Positions 23,933 through 35,046 are shown, counted from the first letter of the stretch. The stretch is DNA of 64,000 bases from Candidatus Avedoeria danica (GCA_016703025.1 JADJCV010000004.1:558001-622000); one strand, 5' to 3'. Notes: generated from the sequence alone by a model not told the origin. A program made the numbers and translations.

Positions 23933-24733
23933 GTGCCGCCTTCTCCGCCGACCCACGGATTGCGCTCGGCCGCGACGTGGCATCCCGCCACCATCGCCAG
24001 CCTGTCCGCGGGCCTGACGCTGCTCGCGTTCTGGCCGCTCCACCGCCTCGTCACCGCCATCGCCCTGCCGGCCGCCCTCGTCGCGGTCGCCGCGGTCGCC
24101 GCTGCGTCGGCCGGTCGTGCGGCCGCGCGTCGCTGGCGCCGCTGGATGGTTGCCGCGTGGTTGCCGGTGGCCGTCAGCCTCTTCGTGGTCCACGGTCTCA
24201 TCTTCCCTGAGGGCCGCGATGTCCTCTGGCACCTCGGTCCGCTGGCTGTGACGGTCGAGGGGCTGGCGTTCGCCGCCGTACGTGCCGCCCGCTGGCTGGC
24301 CGCTGTGTCCGCGCTGGCCCTCGTCGGCGCGCTCTGCCGACCGGCCGCGCTGGCCGCGGCGATCGAGGCCGCCTCGCTGCCCGGCGGCCTCGGCCACGCG
24401 CTCAGCTCGGCGCTCCTCCTCGCGCCCGCCGCCCAACGCAGCGCCGTCCAGATTCGCGAAGCCCAGCGCGCCCGCGGGCTGGAGACCGACGGATCACCGT
24501 TCCGGCGCATGTGGTCCATCGCCCCGCTCGTCGTGCCGCTCGCCGTGGCCATGATCGTCGACGGACAGCATCGGGCGCTCGCGCTGACGTCCCGCGGCTA
24601 TACGCCCGGTCAGTCGATGTCGCACCTCGAGCCGCTGCCCGACAGCGCGTTCCAGCGCCGATTCAGGCGCGGCGGGCCCGCGATTGTCCTTCTGGCGCTG
24701 GTCGTCGCCCACGTCTTGGACGCTGCGCAATGA
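23933..24733 (+). CDS. ECF transporter T component (EcfT-like)
   Basis: A 266-residue membrane protein with hydrophobic segments near residues 20-55, 72-90 and 108-140 and a C-terminal helix. Two Arg-Gly coupling motifs expected in EcfT are present: QRARGLET (about residue 180) and TSRGYTPG (about 222). EcfT couples ATP hydrolysis in EcfA to movement of the S component. The GTG at 23933 lies 25 bases after the S gene; GAGGG is upstream but rather far. The stop overlaps the ATPase start (ATGA). Confidence 0.83.
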   Translation: MPPSPPTHGLRSAATWHPATIASLSAGLTLLAFWPLHRLVTAIALPAALVAVAAVAAASAGRAAARRWRRWMVAAWLPVAVSLFVVHGLIFPEGRDVLWHLGPLAVTVEGLAFAAVRAARWLAAVSALALVGALCRPAALAAAIEAASLPGGLGHALSSALLLAPAAQRSAVQIREAQRARGLETDGSPFRRMWSIAPLVVPLAVAMIVDGQHRALALTSRGYTPGQSMSHLEPLPDSAFQRRFRRGGPAIVLLALVVAHVLDAAQ

Positions 24734-26298
24734 ACATGGACATCCCGCTGTCGGCCAGCGGCGTGGCGTTTCGCTACGCCGACGCTCCATCCTCGCGCCC
24801 CCCGGCGCTCGCCGACATCGACCTCGCCGTCCGCGCCGGCCGGATGCTCCACCTCCTCGGCGCGAACGGAAGCGGCCGGAGCACGCTGCTCGCCGTCCTG
24901 GCGGGCCTCGCACCCGCTGCGACCGGCGGCACGCTGGGCGGCGCCGTCCGCGGCAGCGACGGCACGGCGCTCGTCCACGCCGACCCCTACCTCAACCTGT
25001 CCGGCGCGCGCGATACCGTTCGGGCCGAGCTTGCGTTCGGCCTCGAGTGCCGACGGATGTCCCGCCCGTCGATGGCCGACCGCGTGGAAGCCGCGCTCGA
25101 CGCGTTCGCCCTCGACTCCCTCGCCCACCGCGACCCGACGTCGCTCTCCGGCGGCGAGGCGGCGCGCCTGGCGATCGCCTGCCAATGGGTGCTCGATCCG
25201 GCCGTGCTCCTCGTCGACGAGGTCGACGCCCAGCTCGATGCGGCCGGCGCGGCCGCGGTCCGACGCCATCTGGCGGATCGGACGGCGGCCGGGGCAGGCG
25301 TGGTGTGGGCCGGGGCGCGGTTGGACATGGTCTTTGCGGCCGGCCCGGGGGCGGGCTCGGCCGATGCGGTCGTGCTCGCGGGCGGGCGCATCGTGGCGGA
25401 GGGCGGGTTGGACGGCGTCGCCGGGCAAGTCGCCGGGCACGATTGGGGCGTCGTGGCGCGGAGCGGGCCGGCGGTCGGTCGTGGCGCGACCGACGTTTCG
25501 AGGATGGACGTCTTGTCGACCACGGCGCTTGCGCCGGACCGGCAGGCCGATCTCGAAGTCGCCGGCCTCTGCTGCGCATTCGACGGCGCGGCCGCGCCCG
25601 TCCTTGACGACATAACGTGCCGGGCGGCACCCGGCGAGACCGTCGCCGTGCTCGGCCCGAACGGCGGCGGCAAGTCGACGCTGGCGCGGGCGATCACCGG
25701 GCTGCACGTGCCCGCGGCCGGGATCGTCCGCATCGGCGGGCGGGATGTCGGGGCGGGCGGGAGCGTGGGACGCGACGGTGGGGCGGGACGCATCGGCAGG
25801 CGAGACGCTTGGCGCGTCGGACCGGCGCGCGGCGTGGCCCTGAGCGTGCAGCGGCCGGAGCGGATGCTGTTTCGGCAGACCGTGGCGGATGAAGTCGCCA
25901 TCGGGTTGAGGTGGTGCGGCGCAGCGCCGGACGTCGCCCGCGCAGCGGTCGGCGCCAGCTTGGCCGCGTGCGGCCTGGCCGACCGCGCCCTCGATCATCC
26001 GCACGATCTGCAGCCATCCGAGCGCCGCTGGCTGGCCCTGGCCGCCGCGGTCGCCCTGCGCACACCCGTCCTCGTCCTCGACGAGCCGACGGCCGGCTTC
26101 GACGCCCGCGACCTCGCGCGATTCGCCCGATTCCTTTCCGTTCTGCGCGCGGCAGGTCGCACCGTGGTCTGGGTCACGCACGACCACGGCCTCGCCCGCG
26201 CGTTGGCCGACCGCGCCCTCATGCTCGTCGCCGGCCGCGTCGAGGCGAGCGGGTCGGTCGTGGACGTGATCGACCGCTGGGCCGCGACGCATGGCTGA
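24730..26298 (+). CDS. ECF transporter ATPase, two fused ATP-binding domains, one degenerate
   Basis: A 522-residue fusion of two EcfA-type ABC domains. Domain 1 (about 5-245): Walker A GANGSGRST with R50 in place of Lys, no Q-loop Gln (VHADPYLNL), normal LSGGE (139-143), Walker B LLVDE (D163, E164), and no switch His. Domain 2 (about 275-515): canonical GPNGGGKST (K315), Q374, degenerate signature LQPSE (427-431), Walker B LVLDEP (D451, E452) and switch H484. The competent site is thus domain 2 Walker motifs plus domain 1 LSGGE; the other site is doubly degenerate. The ATG overlaps the EcfT stop, and the gene overlaps trmK by eight bases. Confidence 0.88.
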   Translation: MNMDIPLSASGVAFRYADAPSSRPPALADIDLAVRAGRMLHLLGANGSGRSTLLAVLAGLAPAATGGTLGGAVRGSDGTALVHADPYLNLSGARDTVRAELAFGLECRRMSRPSMADRVEAALDAFALDSLAHRDPTSLSGGEAARLAIACQWVLDPAVLLVDEVDAQLDAAGAAAVRRHLADRTAAGAGVVWAGARLDMVFAAGPGAGSADAVVLAGGRIVAEGGLDGVAGQVAGHDWGVVARSGPAVGRGATDVSRMDVLSTTALAPDRQADLEVAGLCCAFDGAAAPVLDDITCRAAPGETVAVLGPNGGGKSTLARAITGLHVPAAGIVRIGGRDVGAGGSVGRDGGAGRIGRRDAWRVGPARGVALSVQRPERMLFRQTVADEVAIGLRWCGAAPDVARAAVGASLAACGLADRALDHPHDLQPSERRWLALAAAVALRTPVLVLDEPTAGFDARDLARFARFLSVLRAAGRTVVWVTHDHGLARALADRALMLVAGRVEASGSVVDVIDRWAATHG

Positions 26299-27103
26299 CG
26301 CCCCCCCGTCCCTCCCGTCCCTCCCGTCCCTCTCGCCCCGCCTCGCCGCGATCGCCGCCCACGTCCCGCCGCACACCCGCCTGGCCGACATCGGCACCGA
26401 TCACGCGACGCTGCCTGTCGTCCTCGCGCGTTCGCACCACGTCGCGTTCGCCGTCGCGATCGACCTCCGGCCCGGTGCGGTGGCGCTGGCGAACCGCATC
26501 GTCGCCCGCCACGGCGTCGCCGACCGCGTGGCCGTCCGGTGTGGCGACGGCCTGTCGGCTCTTCGCGCGGACGAGGCGGACGTCGTCGTCGTCAGCGGCC
26601 TCGGCGGGTCGACGATCGTTCGAATCCTGGCCGCCGAACCGGCGGCGCTGGACACCGTCCGTCGCGTCATCGTCGCGCCGCAGTCCGCGACGTGGCGCGT
26701 CCGGCGTTGGCTCTTGACGAACGGCTGGGCGATCGTCGCCGAAGACCTCGTGCGGGACGGCGCGCATGACTATGAGGTCGTCGTCACCGAGCGGGGCGAC
26801 CCGCGCGCGGCCTACCGTTGGCCGGGGCGGTCGTCGCCGCTGCGTCCGGCGAGCCTGCTGTGGCTCGGGCCGCTGCTGGCGCGGGCGGCCGAGGGGCACT
26901 GGCAAGCCCGCTGGCGGCAAGCGGCCGACGCGCACGATGCGCTGGCCGTCCGGACGGCTGCGAGCGGGTCGGTCGGTGCGATCAAGGCGGCGGCCCGGCA
27001 CCGGCGGCGGGCGGCGCGGATACGCCGGGCGGTCGATGCGGCGGAGGGAGCGGCCGTACGAGCGGCCGAACGTGGCGACAAGCGGGCGGCCAACGTTGGG
27101 TGA
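26291..27103 (+). CDS. trmK: tRNA (adenine22-N1)-methyltransferase TrmK family
   Basis: A 270-residue class I methyltransferase with TrmK signatures: ADIGTDHATLPV at the SAM loop, AIDLRPGAV, VVVSGLGGSTIVRIL and the IVAPQS segment, followed by a helical C-terminus. TrmK makes m1A at position 22 of tRNAs such as tRNA-Ser and tRNA-Tyr. It overlaps the ECF ATPase by eight bases, so it belongs to the same transcript as the queuine genes; a tRNA-modification theme therefore unites the operon. The final 40 residues are unusually Arg/Ala-rich. Confidence 0.87.
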   Translation: MADAPPSLPSLPSLSPRLAAIAAHVPPHTRLADIGTDHATLPVVLARSHHVAFAVAIDLRPGAVALANRIVARHGVADRVAVRCGDGLSALRADEADVVVVSGLGGSTIVRILAAEPAALDTVRRVIVAPQSATWRVRRWLLTNGWAIVAEDLVRDGAHDYEVVVTERGDPRAAYRWPGRSSPLRPASLLWLGPLLARAAEGHWQARWRQAADAHDALAVRTAASGSVGAIKAAARHRRRAARIRRAVDAAEGAAVRAAERGDKRAANVG

Positions 27104-27333
27104 ACGGGCAACGCCGCACGGATTGCCGTGCGGGCGCGGACGTCCGGGGGTCGGGCCGATGTCCACGCCTGATGCAGTTCGCCTCGCCGAGCCGCTACAA
27201 TTCCCGCGGATCCGACGCGCCTCTCGCCGCCACAGGATGTCCGAGCGCCCATGCCGCCCCAACCTGAACGCCACCTCGAGCCGGAAGGCGATGTCGCCGT
27301 CCGGCCACGGGTCAGAAGCCGCGCCCGTGGCGC

Positions 27334-27597
27334 GTGATCCTGCACAATGACGACTACACGACGATGGCGTTCGTCATCCACGTCCTGCAGAGCCACTTCG
27401 GAAAGACGGCCGCCGAGGCGACGCACGTCATGCTCCAGGTGCACCACAAGGGCAGCGGTGTGGCCGGCATCTACCCGCGGGACGTCGCTGAGACGAAGGT
27501 CGAGGTCGTCACCGAGGAGGCGCGGGCCAACGGGATGCCGCTGCTGGTGGAGGCGGAGCCGGATCCGGACGGGGGAGACGATGGCGATGATGGCTGA
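27334..27597 (+). CDS. clpS: ClpS adaptor, N-terminus apparently frameshifted
   Basis: The 87-residue frame from a GTG at 27334 holds the ClpS core: LHNDDYTTMAFVIHVL, HHKGSGVAG and DVAETKVEVV. ClpS delivers N-degron substrates to ClpA, encoded just downstream. The normal ClpS lead-in (KPRPWRV) lies in frame upstream, but no start codon precedes it before a stop. An ATG at 27251 in another frame encodes MPPQPERHLEPEGDVAVRPR, which looks like a ClpS N-terminus; one extra base near 27309-27311 (CGGG run) would join them. Either the sequence has a one-base error, or the gene is damaged, or the short GTG form is used. Confidence 0.8.
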   Translation: MILHNDDYTTMAFVIHVLQSHFGKTAAEATHVMLQVHHKGSGVAGIYPRDVAETKVEVVTEEARANGMPLLVEAEPDPDGGDDGDDG

Positions 27598-27666
27598 GCG
27601 AATCGCCGGGCGACGTTTCTCGGCGAAGTCGACGGCACTCCGTTCGACCCACAATGCTCGTTGCAC

Positions 27667-27691
27667 CGCCGCGGTCCGCGTGACCGCGGCG
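27667..27691. other. Hairpin between clpS and clpA
   Basis: CGCCGCGGTC (27667-27676) and GACCGCGGCG (27682-27691) form a perfect ten-base stem with a five-base loop. No T-tract follows, so it is more likely an attenuator or mRNA-stability hairpin than a full terminator. The rest of the 116-base gap shows nothing else. Confidence 0.4.
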
Positions 27692-27713
27692 CGCCCGACG
27701 GGTTGACGCCCCG

Positions 27714-30092
<2,379 letters not shown>

Positions 30093-30112
30093 ATGTTCGC
30101 ATCCGTAAGAAG

Positions 30113-30142
30113 GCCCCGCCGCAGCAGAGCCGCGACGGGGCC
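30113..30142. terminator. Hairpin between clpA and a convergent tRNA gene
   Basis: GGCCCCG (30113-30119) and CGGGGCC (30136-30142) form a stem with a 16-base loop. On the minus strand it is followed by TTCTT, suiting termination of the tRNA transcript; it may also end the clpA transcript from the other side. Confidence 0.55.
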
Positions 30143-30145
30143 GGA

Positions 30146-30232
30146 CGGAGAGGGCGGGATTCGAACCCGCGATCCCTTGCGGGATACACGCTTTCCAAGC
30201 GTGCGCACTAGGCCAGACTATGCGACCTCTCC
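30146..30232 (-). tRNA. tRNA-Ser (anticodon GGA)
   Basis: The minus strand folds as a class II tRNA: acceptor stem GGAGAGG/CCTCTCC, a D arm with TAGTCTGGCCTA, anticodon stem ACGCT/AGCGT with anticodon GGA in loop CTTGGAA, a long variable arm, and TPsiC arm GCGGGTTCGAATCCCGC. The long variable arm and G73 fit tRNA-Ser for UCU/UCC codons. The 3' CCA is not encoded (GTCC follows). Confidence 0.95.
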
Positions 30233-30281
30233 ACGCGCGCCGGCGAGCGTCTCGGCGCGGCGGCGAGTGTAGCACGGGGGG

Positions 30282-31358
30282 ATGTTGGCCGCCAACGCAC
30301 CGCCGCGCTATCCTCGCGGCGTGCGCCCCACCCACCCAGCCCCCCCGCGTGTCCTCGGCTGCTACCCGCCGACCGCCGATCCGCTTGCCGCGGCCGACGG
30401 CCCCGTGCTCGTGGCGGTGTGCGGCGCGCACGGCAACGAGCCGGCGGGTGTGGACGCGGTCCGCGAAATCCTCGCCGGCCTCACGGCAGCCCAGCCGCGT
30501 GCGCGCGGCCGATTCGTGGCCGTCACGGGCAACAGGGCGGCGCTGGCCCGGGGTGTCCGCTACGTGGATGCCGACCTCAACCGACTTTGGACCGACGATG
30601 CCGTGCGCGACCTGACCGATCACGGCTCGCGGTCCGCCATCGATGGGTCCGGCGGCATCCAGGGTGGCGTGGAAGCGGCTGAGCAGGCCGAGCTGTTCGC
30701 CACCCTCGCGGCGATCACGGGCGACAGGGATGCCCATGGCAGCGGCGATGTCCACCACGGCCGGGTGTCGATCCTCGACCTCCACACGACTTCGGCGCCC
30801 AGCGCGCCGTTTGCGATCGCACTGCCCACGGTGCCGAATCGGCGGTTGTTGGCCGGGGTGCCGCTGCCGCTCGTCCACGGGCTCGAGGGCCGCCTGACCG
30901 GTACGCTCTCGTCCTGGCTGGCGCGTGCGGGCCACGCCGCGCTGTCGGTGGAGGGGGGCCAGCATGTCGAAGCGTCGAGCGTACGGCACCTCGTCCACGT
31001 GCTGTGGCTTGCCCTAGCCAACGGCGGCGTCCTCGATCGGCGGGACGTCGCGTGGGCGGCGAACGCAGCCGCGCTGCGCACGGCCCGCGCCGGCCGGCCG
31101 GCCGGCGTAACGGTGGCGTACCGCCATCCGGTGGGTCGTGGTGACGGGTTCCGGATGCGGCCGGGGTTGGAGAGCTTCCAGCGGGTGCGCAAGGGCGCGG
31201 TGCTGGCCGAGACGCATGCCGGGCCGGTCGCGGCACCGCTCGGCGGCGTGCTGCTCTTCCCGCTCTACCAGGGGCTGGGCGACGACGGGTTCTTCATCGC
31301 ACGGCGGATCGATACGCGGTGGCCGCATGTCGCACCGCAACAGGAGGGGCTGGCATGA
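30282..31358 (+). CDS. Succinylglutamate desuccinylase/aspartoacylase-family carboxypeptidase-like enzyme
   Basis: A 358-residue zinc enzyme of the AstE/AspA (M14-like) group. Zinc ligands H and E lie in VCGAHGNEPAG, the substrate-binding Asn-Arg in DADLNRLW, and the third histidine in ILDLHTTSAP; the late catalytic Glu is probably in LSVEGGQH. These enzymes cleave N-acyl amino acids to a carboxylate and free amino acid. The ATG at 30282 is the first start; a GTG at 30321 is an alternative. The stop overlaps the next VWA gene (ATGA), so the two are co-translated, an unexplained pairing. Confidence 0.83.
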   Translation: MLAANAPPRYPRGVRPTHPAPPRVLGCYPPTADPLAAADGPVLVAVCGAHGNEPAGVDAVREILAGLTAAQPRARGRFVAVTGNRAALARGVRYVDADLNRLWTDDAVRDLTDHGSRSAIDGSGGIQGGVEAAEQAELFATLAAITGDRDAHGSGDVHHGRVSILDLHTTSAPSAPFAIALPTVPNRRLLAGVPLPLVHGLEGRLTGTLSSWLARAGHAALSVEGGQHVEASSVRHLVHVLWLALANGGVLDRRDVAWAANAAALRTARAGRPAGVTVAYRHPVGRGDGFRMRPGLESFQRVRKGAVLAETHAGPVAAPLGGVLLFPLYQGLGDDGFFIARRIDTRWPHVAPQQEGLA

Positions 31359-33145
31359 CGGACTTCGCGCGCGCCGCAAGGCGTCGGCAACTGCGTGGCG
31401 TCTTCGGGATCGCCGCGGCCGTCCTCGTCGCCGGCGGCGCGACCCTGTTCTGGAGCGACCTCCGAGGGGGCGACGCGGCGCGACGACGGGCCGCCGCCCA
31501 GGCGGACGGGCCGCGGCAGTGCGACGTCCAGCTGACGAAGACCGCTGCCCCGGCGCGCGTCGTCCTCGGGCAGACGGTGTTCATCACGCTCACGGCCGAC
31601 GCACGCTGCGCCGACGTGATCCGGCCGCTGCACGTGGCGTTCGTCGTCGACAATTCGATCGCCGTCGGCGGGCCCAAGTTGGGGGCGATGCGCAATGGCG
31701 TCAACGCGTTCATCGACACGCTCGACTTCACGACGTCGCGGGCCGGCCTCGTGGTGTACCACAGCGTCGTCGAGATCCTGTCCGAACTCTCGGCCGACCC
31801 GGTAGTGATCAAGGACAAGACCGCCGAGTTCTTCCCCCGGCTGGGCAGCAACATGCGGATGGGCCTGATGGCCGGCGACCTCATCCTTCAGCGCGGCCGC
31901 GGGCTGGCGGTGCGTCCGGATGTGAGCGAGGTCATCGTCCTCCTGGCCGGCAACGTGGACGAGGGCGATCCGGCGGCACTGCTGGCGGAAGCGGACCGGA
32001 TCAAGGCGCGCGGCGTCACGATCCTGTGCATCGGCGTCGGCGGGATGGCGGACTTCGATGTGCTCGGCCAGATCGCATCCGGGCCGAACCATGTCTACAC
32101 CGAGGCCGACAATGCGCTCCTGGCCGACGACATGCGCACGATCGCCGCCGGGATCGGTCGCGTACGTCTGACGGGGGCGTTCGTCACGGACACGCTGCCC
32201 GCCGACATGTCCTTCGTATGGGGCAGCGACGACCCACCGGCCCGGCCGCGCGGCGCGGATCTGCTCTGGAACTTCGCGCTCTGGCCGTCCGAGGGCCTGA
32301 CGCTGACCTACGAAGTGGAGCCGAAGGCGCTCGGCCGCCACGCCACCAACGTCGGCGCCGAGGTCGAGCTGCGCTTCGACCAGGGGCCGCCCAAGCGGTA
32401 TCCGTTCCCGGTCCCCGAGGTCGAGGTCGTCCTGCCGCCCACGGCGACGTCCACCTCGTCCCCGACGCCGACCGCCTCACCGCCGCCGACGCCGACCCCG
32501 GTGATCCTCCCGGCGTACCTGCCCGTGGCGCTCCGCCGCCATTGCACGCCCGACCTGCGCGGCGCGGACTTCATCATCGTCATCGACACCTCGCTGTCCA
32601 TGGTCGAACGGACGGCCGGCGAGCCCAAGCTGGCATGGGCCACGCTGGCGGCGAGCGCCTTCATGGACGAGCTAATCCTGCCGGCCGATCGCGCCGGCGT
32701 CGTCGTGTTCAACAACCAGGCGCGGCTGCTGCAGTCGCTGTCCGCCAACCTCGGTGCGCTGCAGTACGCGCTCTTGGCGCTGTTCAACCAGCTGGCCACG
32801 GGCACGCGCCTCGACCTCGGGCTGCAGCTGGCGGCGGACGAGCTGGCCGGCGTCACGCCGAGCGGATATCCGGGCCCGGTGCCGGTGCGTTACCTGGACC
32901 CCGAACGCGACAAGGTGATCGTCGTCCTGACGGACGGCCAGACGGACCCTGAGCGAACGGCCGCCGTCGCCGCCCGGATCCGCGGCCAGGGCGTGACGAT
33001 CTACACGATCGGCCTCGGTGACCAGGTCGACGGGCGGCTGCTCGAGCGCATCGCCGGCAGCCCGTCGCGGTACTTCCCGACGGCCGACGGGCAGGCGCTG
33101 GCCGACATCTATCGACAGATCGCTTCGTACAGGGGTTGTCCGTAA
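31355..33145 (+). CDS. Membrane-anchored double VWA-domain protein with C-x28-C module
   Basis: A 596-residue protein. Hydrophobic anchor at 15-33; C56...C85 (28 residues apart); VWA 1 from about 93, whose metal motif is DNSIAVG instead of DxSxS; a beta domain (about 270-355); Thr/Pro linker (about 365-387) followed by the motif ILPAYLPVALRRHC; then VWA 2 with an intact DTSLSM (D411) and VLTDGQTD. VWA domains with an intact site bind a metal and ligand proteins, so VWA 2 is probably functional and VWA 1 weakened. The ATG has AGGAGGGG upstream and overlaps the aspartoacylase-like gene. The protein is predicted to act outside the cell. Confidence 0.85.
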   Translation: MTDFARAARRRQLRGVFGIAAAVLVAGGATLFWSDLRGGDAARRRAAAQADGPRQCDVQLTKTAAPARVVLGQTVFITLTADARCADVIRPLHVAFVVDNSIAVGGPKLGAMRNGVNAFIDTLDFTTSRAGLVVYHSVVEILSELSADPVVIKDKTAEFFPRLGSNMRMGLMAGDLILQRGRGLAVRPDVSEVIVLLAGNVDEGDPAALLAEADRIKARGVTILCIGVGGMADFDVLGQIASGPNHVYTEADNALLADDMRTIAAGIGRVRLTGAFVTDTLPADMSFVWGSDDPPARPRGADLLWNFALWPSEGLTLTYEVEPKALGRHATNVGAEVELRFDQGPPKRYPFPVPEVEVVLPPTATSTSSPTPTASPPPTPTPVILPAYLPVALRRHCTPDLRGADFIIVIDTSLSMVERTAGEPKLAWATLAASAFMDELILPADRAGVVVFNNQARLLQSLSANLGALQYALLALFNQLATGTRLDLGLQLAADELAGVTPSGYPGPVPVRYLDPERDKVIVVLTDGQTDPERTAAVAARIRGQGVTIYTIGLGDQVDGRLLERIAGSPSRYFPTADGQALADIYRQIASYRGCP

Positions 33146-33159
33146 GGGGTTGTCCGTAA
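33132..33159 (+). repeat. 14-base tandem duplication at the VWA gene stop
   Basis: GGGGTTGTCCGTAA occurs twice in direct succession (33132-33145, 33146-33159). The first copy encodes the last residues and the TAA stop, so the duplication leaves the protein end unchanged. Confidence 0.85.
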
Positions 33160-33202
33160 TCGTCCGTGTCGGTGGTTCAATCACCCGGCGCCGATGGATC
33201 GA

Positions 33203-33231
33203 TTGCTGATTGAACTGCCGTGCGATATGAT
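33203..33231 (+). promoter_or_regulatory. Predicted sigma70 promoter of the second VWA gene
   Basis: TTGCTG (33203-33208), a 17-base spacer, and TATGAT (33226-33231) make the best promoter match in this region. It would give a leader of about 165 bases before the ATG at 33406. The gap 33146-33405 holds no gene. Confidence 0.5.
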
Positions 33232-33405
33232 CGAATGGCCGTTGGAACGAAATCGCGGGGCACGCGTGTCTCAAGGAATCGTACGGCGAACCAGAGACGG
33301 TCGGCCGCCTGGCGACCGTACGGATGCGCCACCGCCGATCGAAGCGGCCAAGCAGCCGCGGCGGCTTTCAACGAACCCGCTGGGATGAGGAAGGGGAGGA
33401 ACGAT

Positions 33406-34959
33406 ATGGAACACCGTTCTTATGCACGGCGCGCGTTCGGCGCCGCCGTGGTCGCAGCCGCGGTCGTCATCGTGACGGCATCGGCGCACGACACCGCGCA
33501 GGCCGCGCCGAACCGGCTGCCGATGGCCGCGCGGCTCTTGCAGCAGCCGACGGCGACGCCGGATCCGGACCAGGTCTATTACTACTTGGACGGTTACACG
33601 CCGTGCAGCCTGAAGGGCCACCACACGATCACGCCGCAGACCGTCGAGGAAGGCAAGATGGTCACGGTGAAGGTGGACTACGAGTTCAATTGCGGCACGG
33701 AGGAGATCAAGCAGATCGACGTCGTGTTCGTCGTCGAGAACACCGGGTCGCTGAAGTTGAACAACGTCCAGGGCAAGATGCAGCCGCTCGACAACCTCAG
33801 GCAGGGCATGTCCAACCTGGTGCGCAACATCGACCCGACGAACGGCTCGCGCGTCGGTTTGGTGAAGTACGGCTGCGACAACCACACCGACCCGCCGATC
33901 GGCAGCGGCCAGGAGCACTACGAGCGCTTCCGGACCGCCGTGCAAGGGATGAACGGCAACCTGCCGGGCGGATCGAACCCCGGCACCGCTCTGCGGCGCG
34001 CATCCGGCGAGCTGGCGGCCCTGGCCAAGCCGGACCCGTTGAACCCGCCGTCGTTCATGATCGTCATCGACGCCGGTGGTCAGCCGTGCGCCGGACAGCC
34101 GCGCCCCCAGACCGCCGACATCGCCGACGCGTGCGACGCCGCCAAGACGAACATGGCGACCGTCGTCCTCATCGCCCTCCGGCCGTCCCAGGGCCGGCTC
34201 CGCGGCTGCAACACGCCGGGCTGGTACTTCCGCTCGTCGAACGACAACGGGACCGATCTCCAGGCGATCCTCGAGGAGATCCAGGAGCGGATCTTCAAGG
34301 GCTCGCGGCCGTATCGGACCGCCTACACCGTCTACCCGAACACCTATCTCTGGGGCTACGAGTTCGGCAGCGGCGTCCCGACGGAGCCGAACGTCACGTT
34401 CCCGGACCTGGCGTGGGAAGAGGACCTCGGCAACCGCCGCAAGGCCAGCTTCCGCTACGAGTACAAGATGCGCGCCCTCGAGGCATCCGCTCCGGCGTCG
34501 TGGGTTTCCATCGCGATCACGGATGGCGGGATCCCGTCGCCGCTCATCCAGTTCCTGTACAACGACGGCACGAGCGACCAGATCGTGGTGCCGGACACCA
34601 AGCTGTGCATCTTCCGGCCCGGCAAGGAAGCCGTGGACTGCGGGCCGTTCGTGAGCCAGGTGGCGGGAACGGCCGTGGCCGGCACCGTCACCGCCCAGGC
34701 GTACAAGTCGCCGACACCGTCGTCCGGCACGCCGGATACCGTTCCGACGGACGGTCCGGCGACGACCGAGGTGCCCACCGTCGATCCGACCGCAGTGGTC
34801 GCCACGGACACGCCGATCGGACCGGATCCGACGGACACGCCCGTGCCGCCGGACACCGTCACGCCCGTGCCGCCGGACACCGCCACGCCGCCGGTGCCGA
34901 CGACGGACAACAACCACGACGTCTACCTGCCTTGGGCGGCGCGGACGTTCGGCTTCTAG
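33406..34959 (+). CDS. Secreted C-x28-C / VWA-like protein ending in YLPWAARTFGF
   Basis: A 517-residue secreted protein. ATG at 33406 with a strong ribosome binding site (AGGGGAGGA); signal peptide to about residue 34; C67...C96 with 28 residues between; VWA-like domain starting IDVVFVVENTGSL, where Glu replaces the first Asp of DxSxS; later strand SFMIVIDAGG; beta-rich segment; Thr/Pro/Asp-rich tail (about 435-500) with repeated PPDT units; end HDVYLPWAARTFGF. It follows the double VWA protein and has its own promoter. The Glu substitution may alter but not abolish metal binding. Function unknown; surface exposure is likely. Confidence 0.82.
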   Translation: MEHRSYARRAFGAAVVAAAVVIVTASAHDTAQAAPNRLPMAARLLQQPTATPDPDQVYYYLDGYTPCSLKGHHTITPQTVEEGKMVTVKVDYEFNCGTEEIKQIDVVFVVENTGSLKLNNVQGKMQPLDNLRQGMSNLVRNIDPTNGSRVGLVKYGCDNHTDPPIGSGQEHYERFRTAVQGMNGNLPGGSNPGTALRRASGELAALAKPDPLNPPSFMIVIDAGGQPCAGQPRPQTADIADACDAAKTNMATVVLIALRPSQGRLRGCNTPGWYFRSSNDNGTDLQAILEEIQERIFKGSRPYRTAYTVYPNTYLWGYEFGSGVPTEPNVTFPDLAWEEDLGNRRKASFRYEYKMRALEASAPASWVSIAITDGGIPSPLIQFLYNDGTSDQIVVPDTKLCIFRPGKEAVDCGPFVSQVAGTAVAGTVTAQAYKSPTPSSGTPDTVPTDGPATTEVPTVDPTAVVATDTPIGPDPTDTPVPPDTVTPVPPDTATPPVPTTDNNHDVYLPWAARTFGF

Positions 34960-35004
34960 TCGCAAGCCGACGGGTGTCGACGGACGCTCAATTCATGGAT
35001 CAGA

Positions 35005-35040
35005 ACGACGCCCGCGGTGCACAAGCACCGCGGGCGTCGT
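35005..35040. terminator. Strong bidirectional terminator hairpin
   Basis: ACGACGCCCGCGGTGC (35005-35020) and its exact complement (35025-35040) form a 16-base stem with loop ACAA, followed by CGTTT on the plus strand. It lies between the VWA gene and a convergent tRNA-Ser and can serve both. Confidence 0.8.
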
Positions 35041-35046
35041 CGTTTC

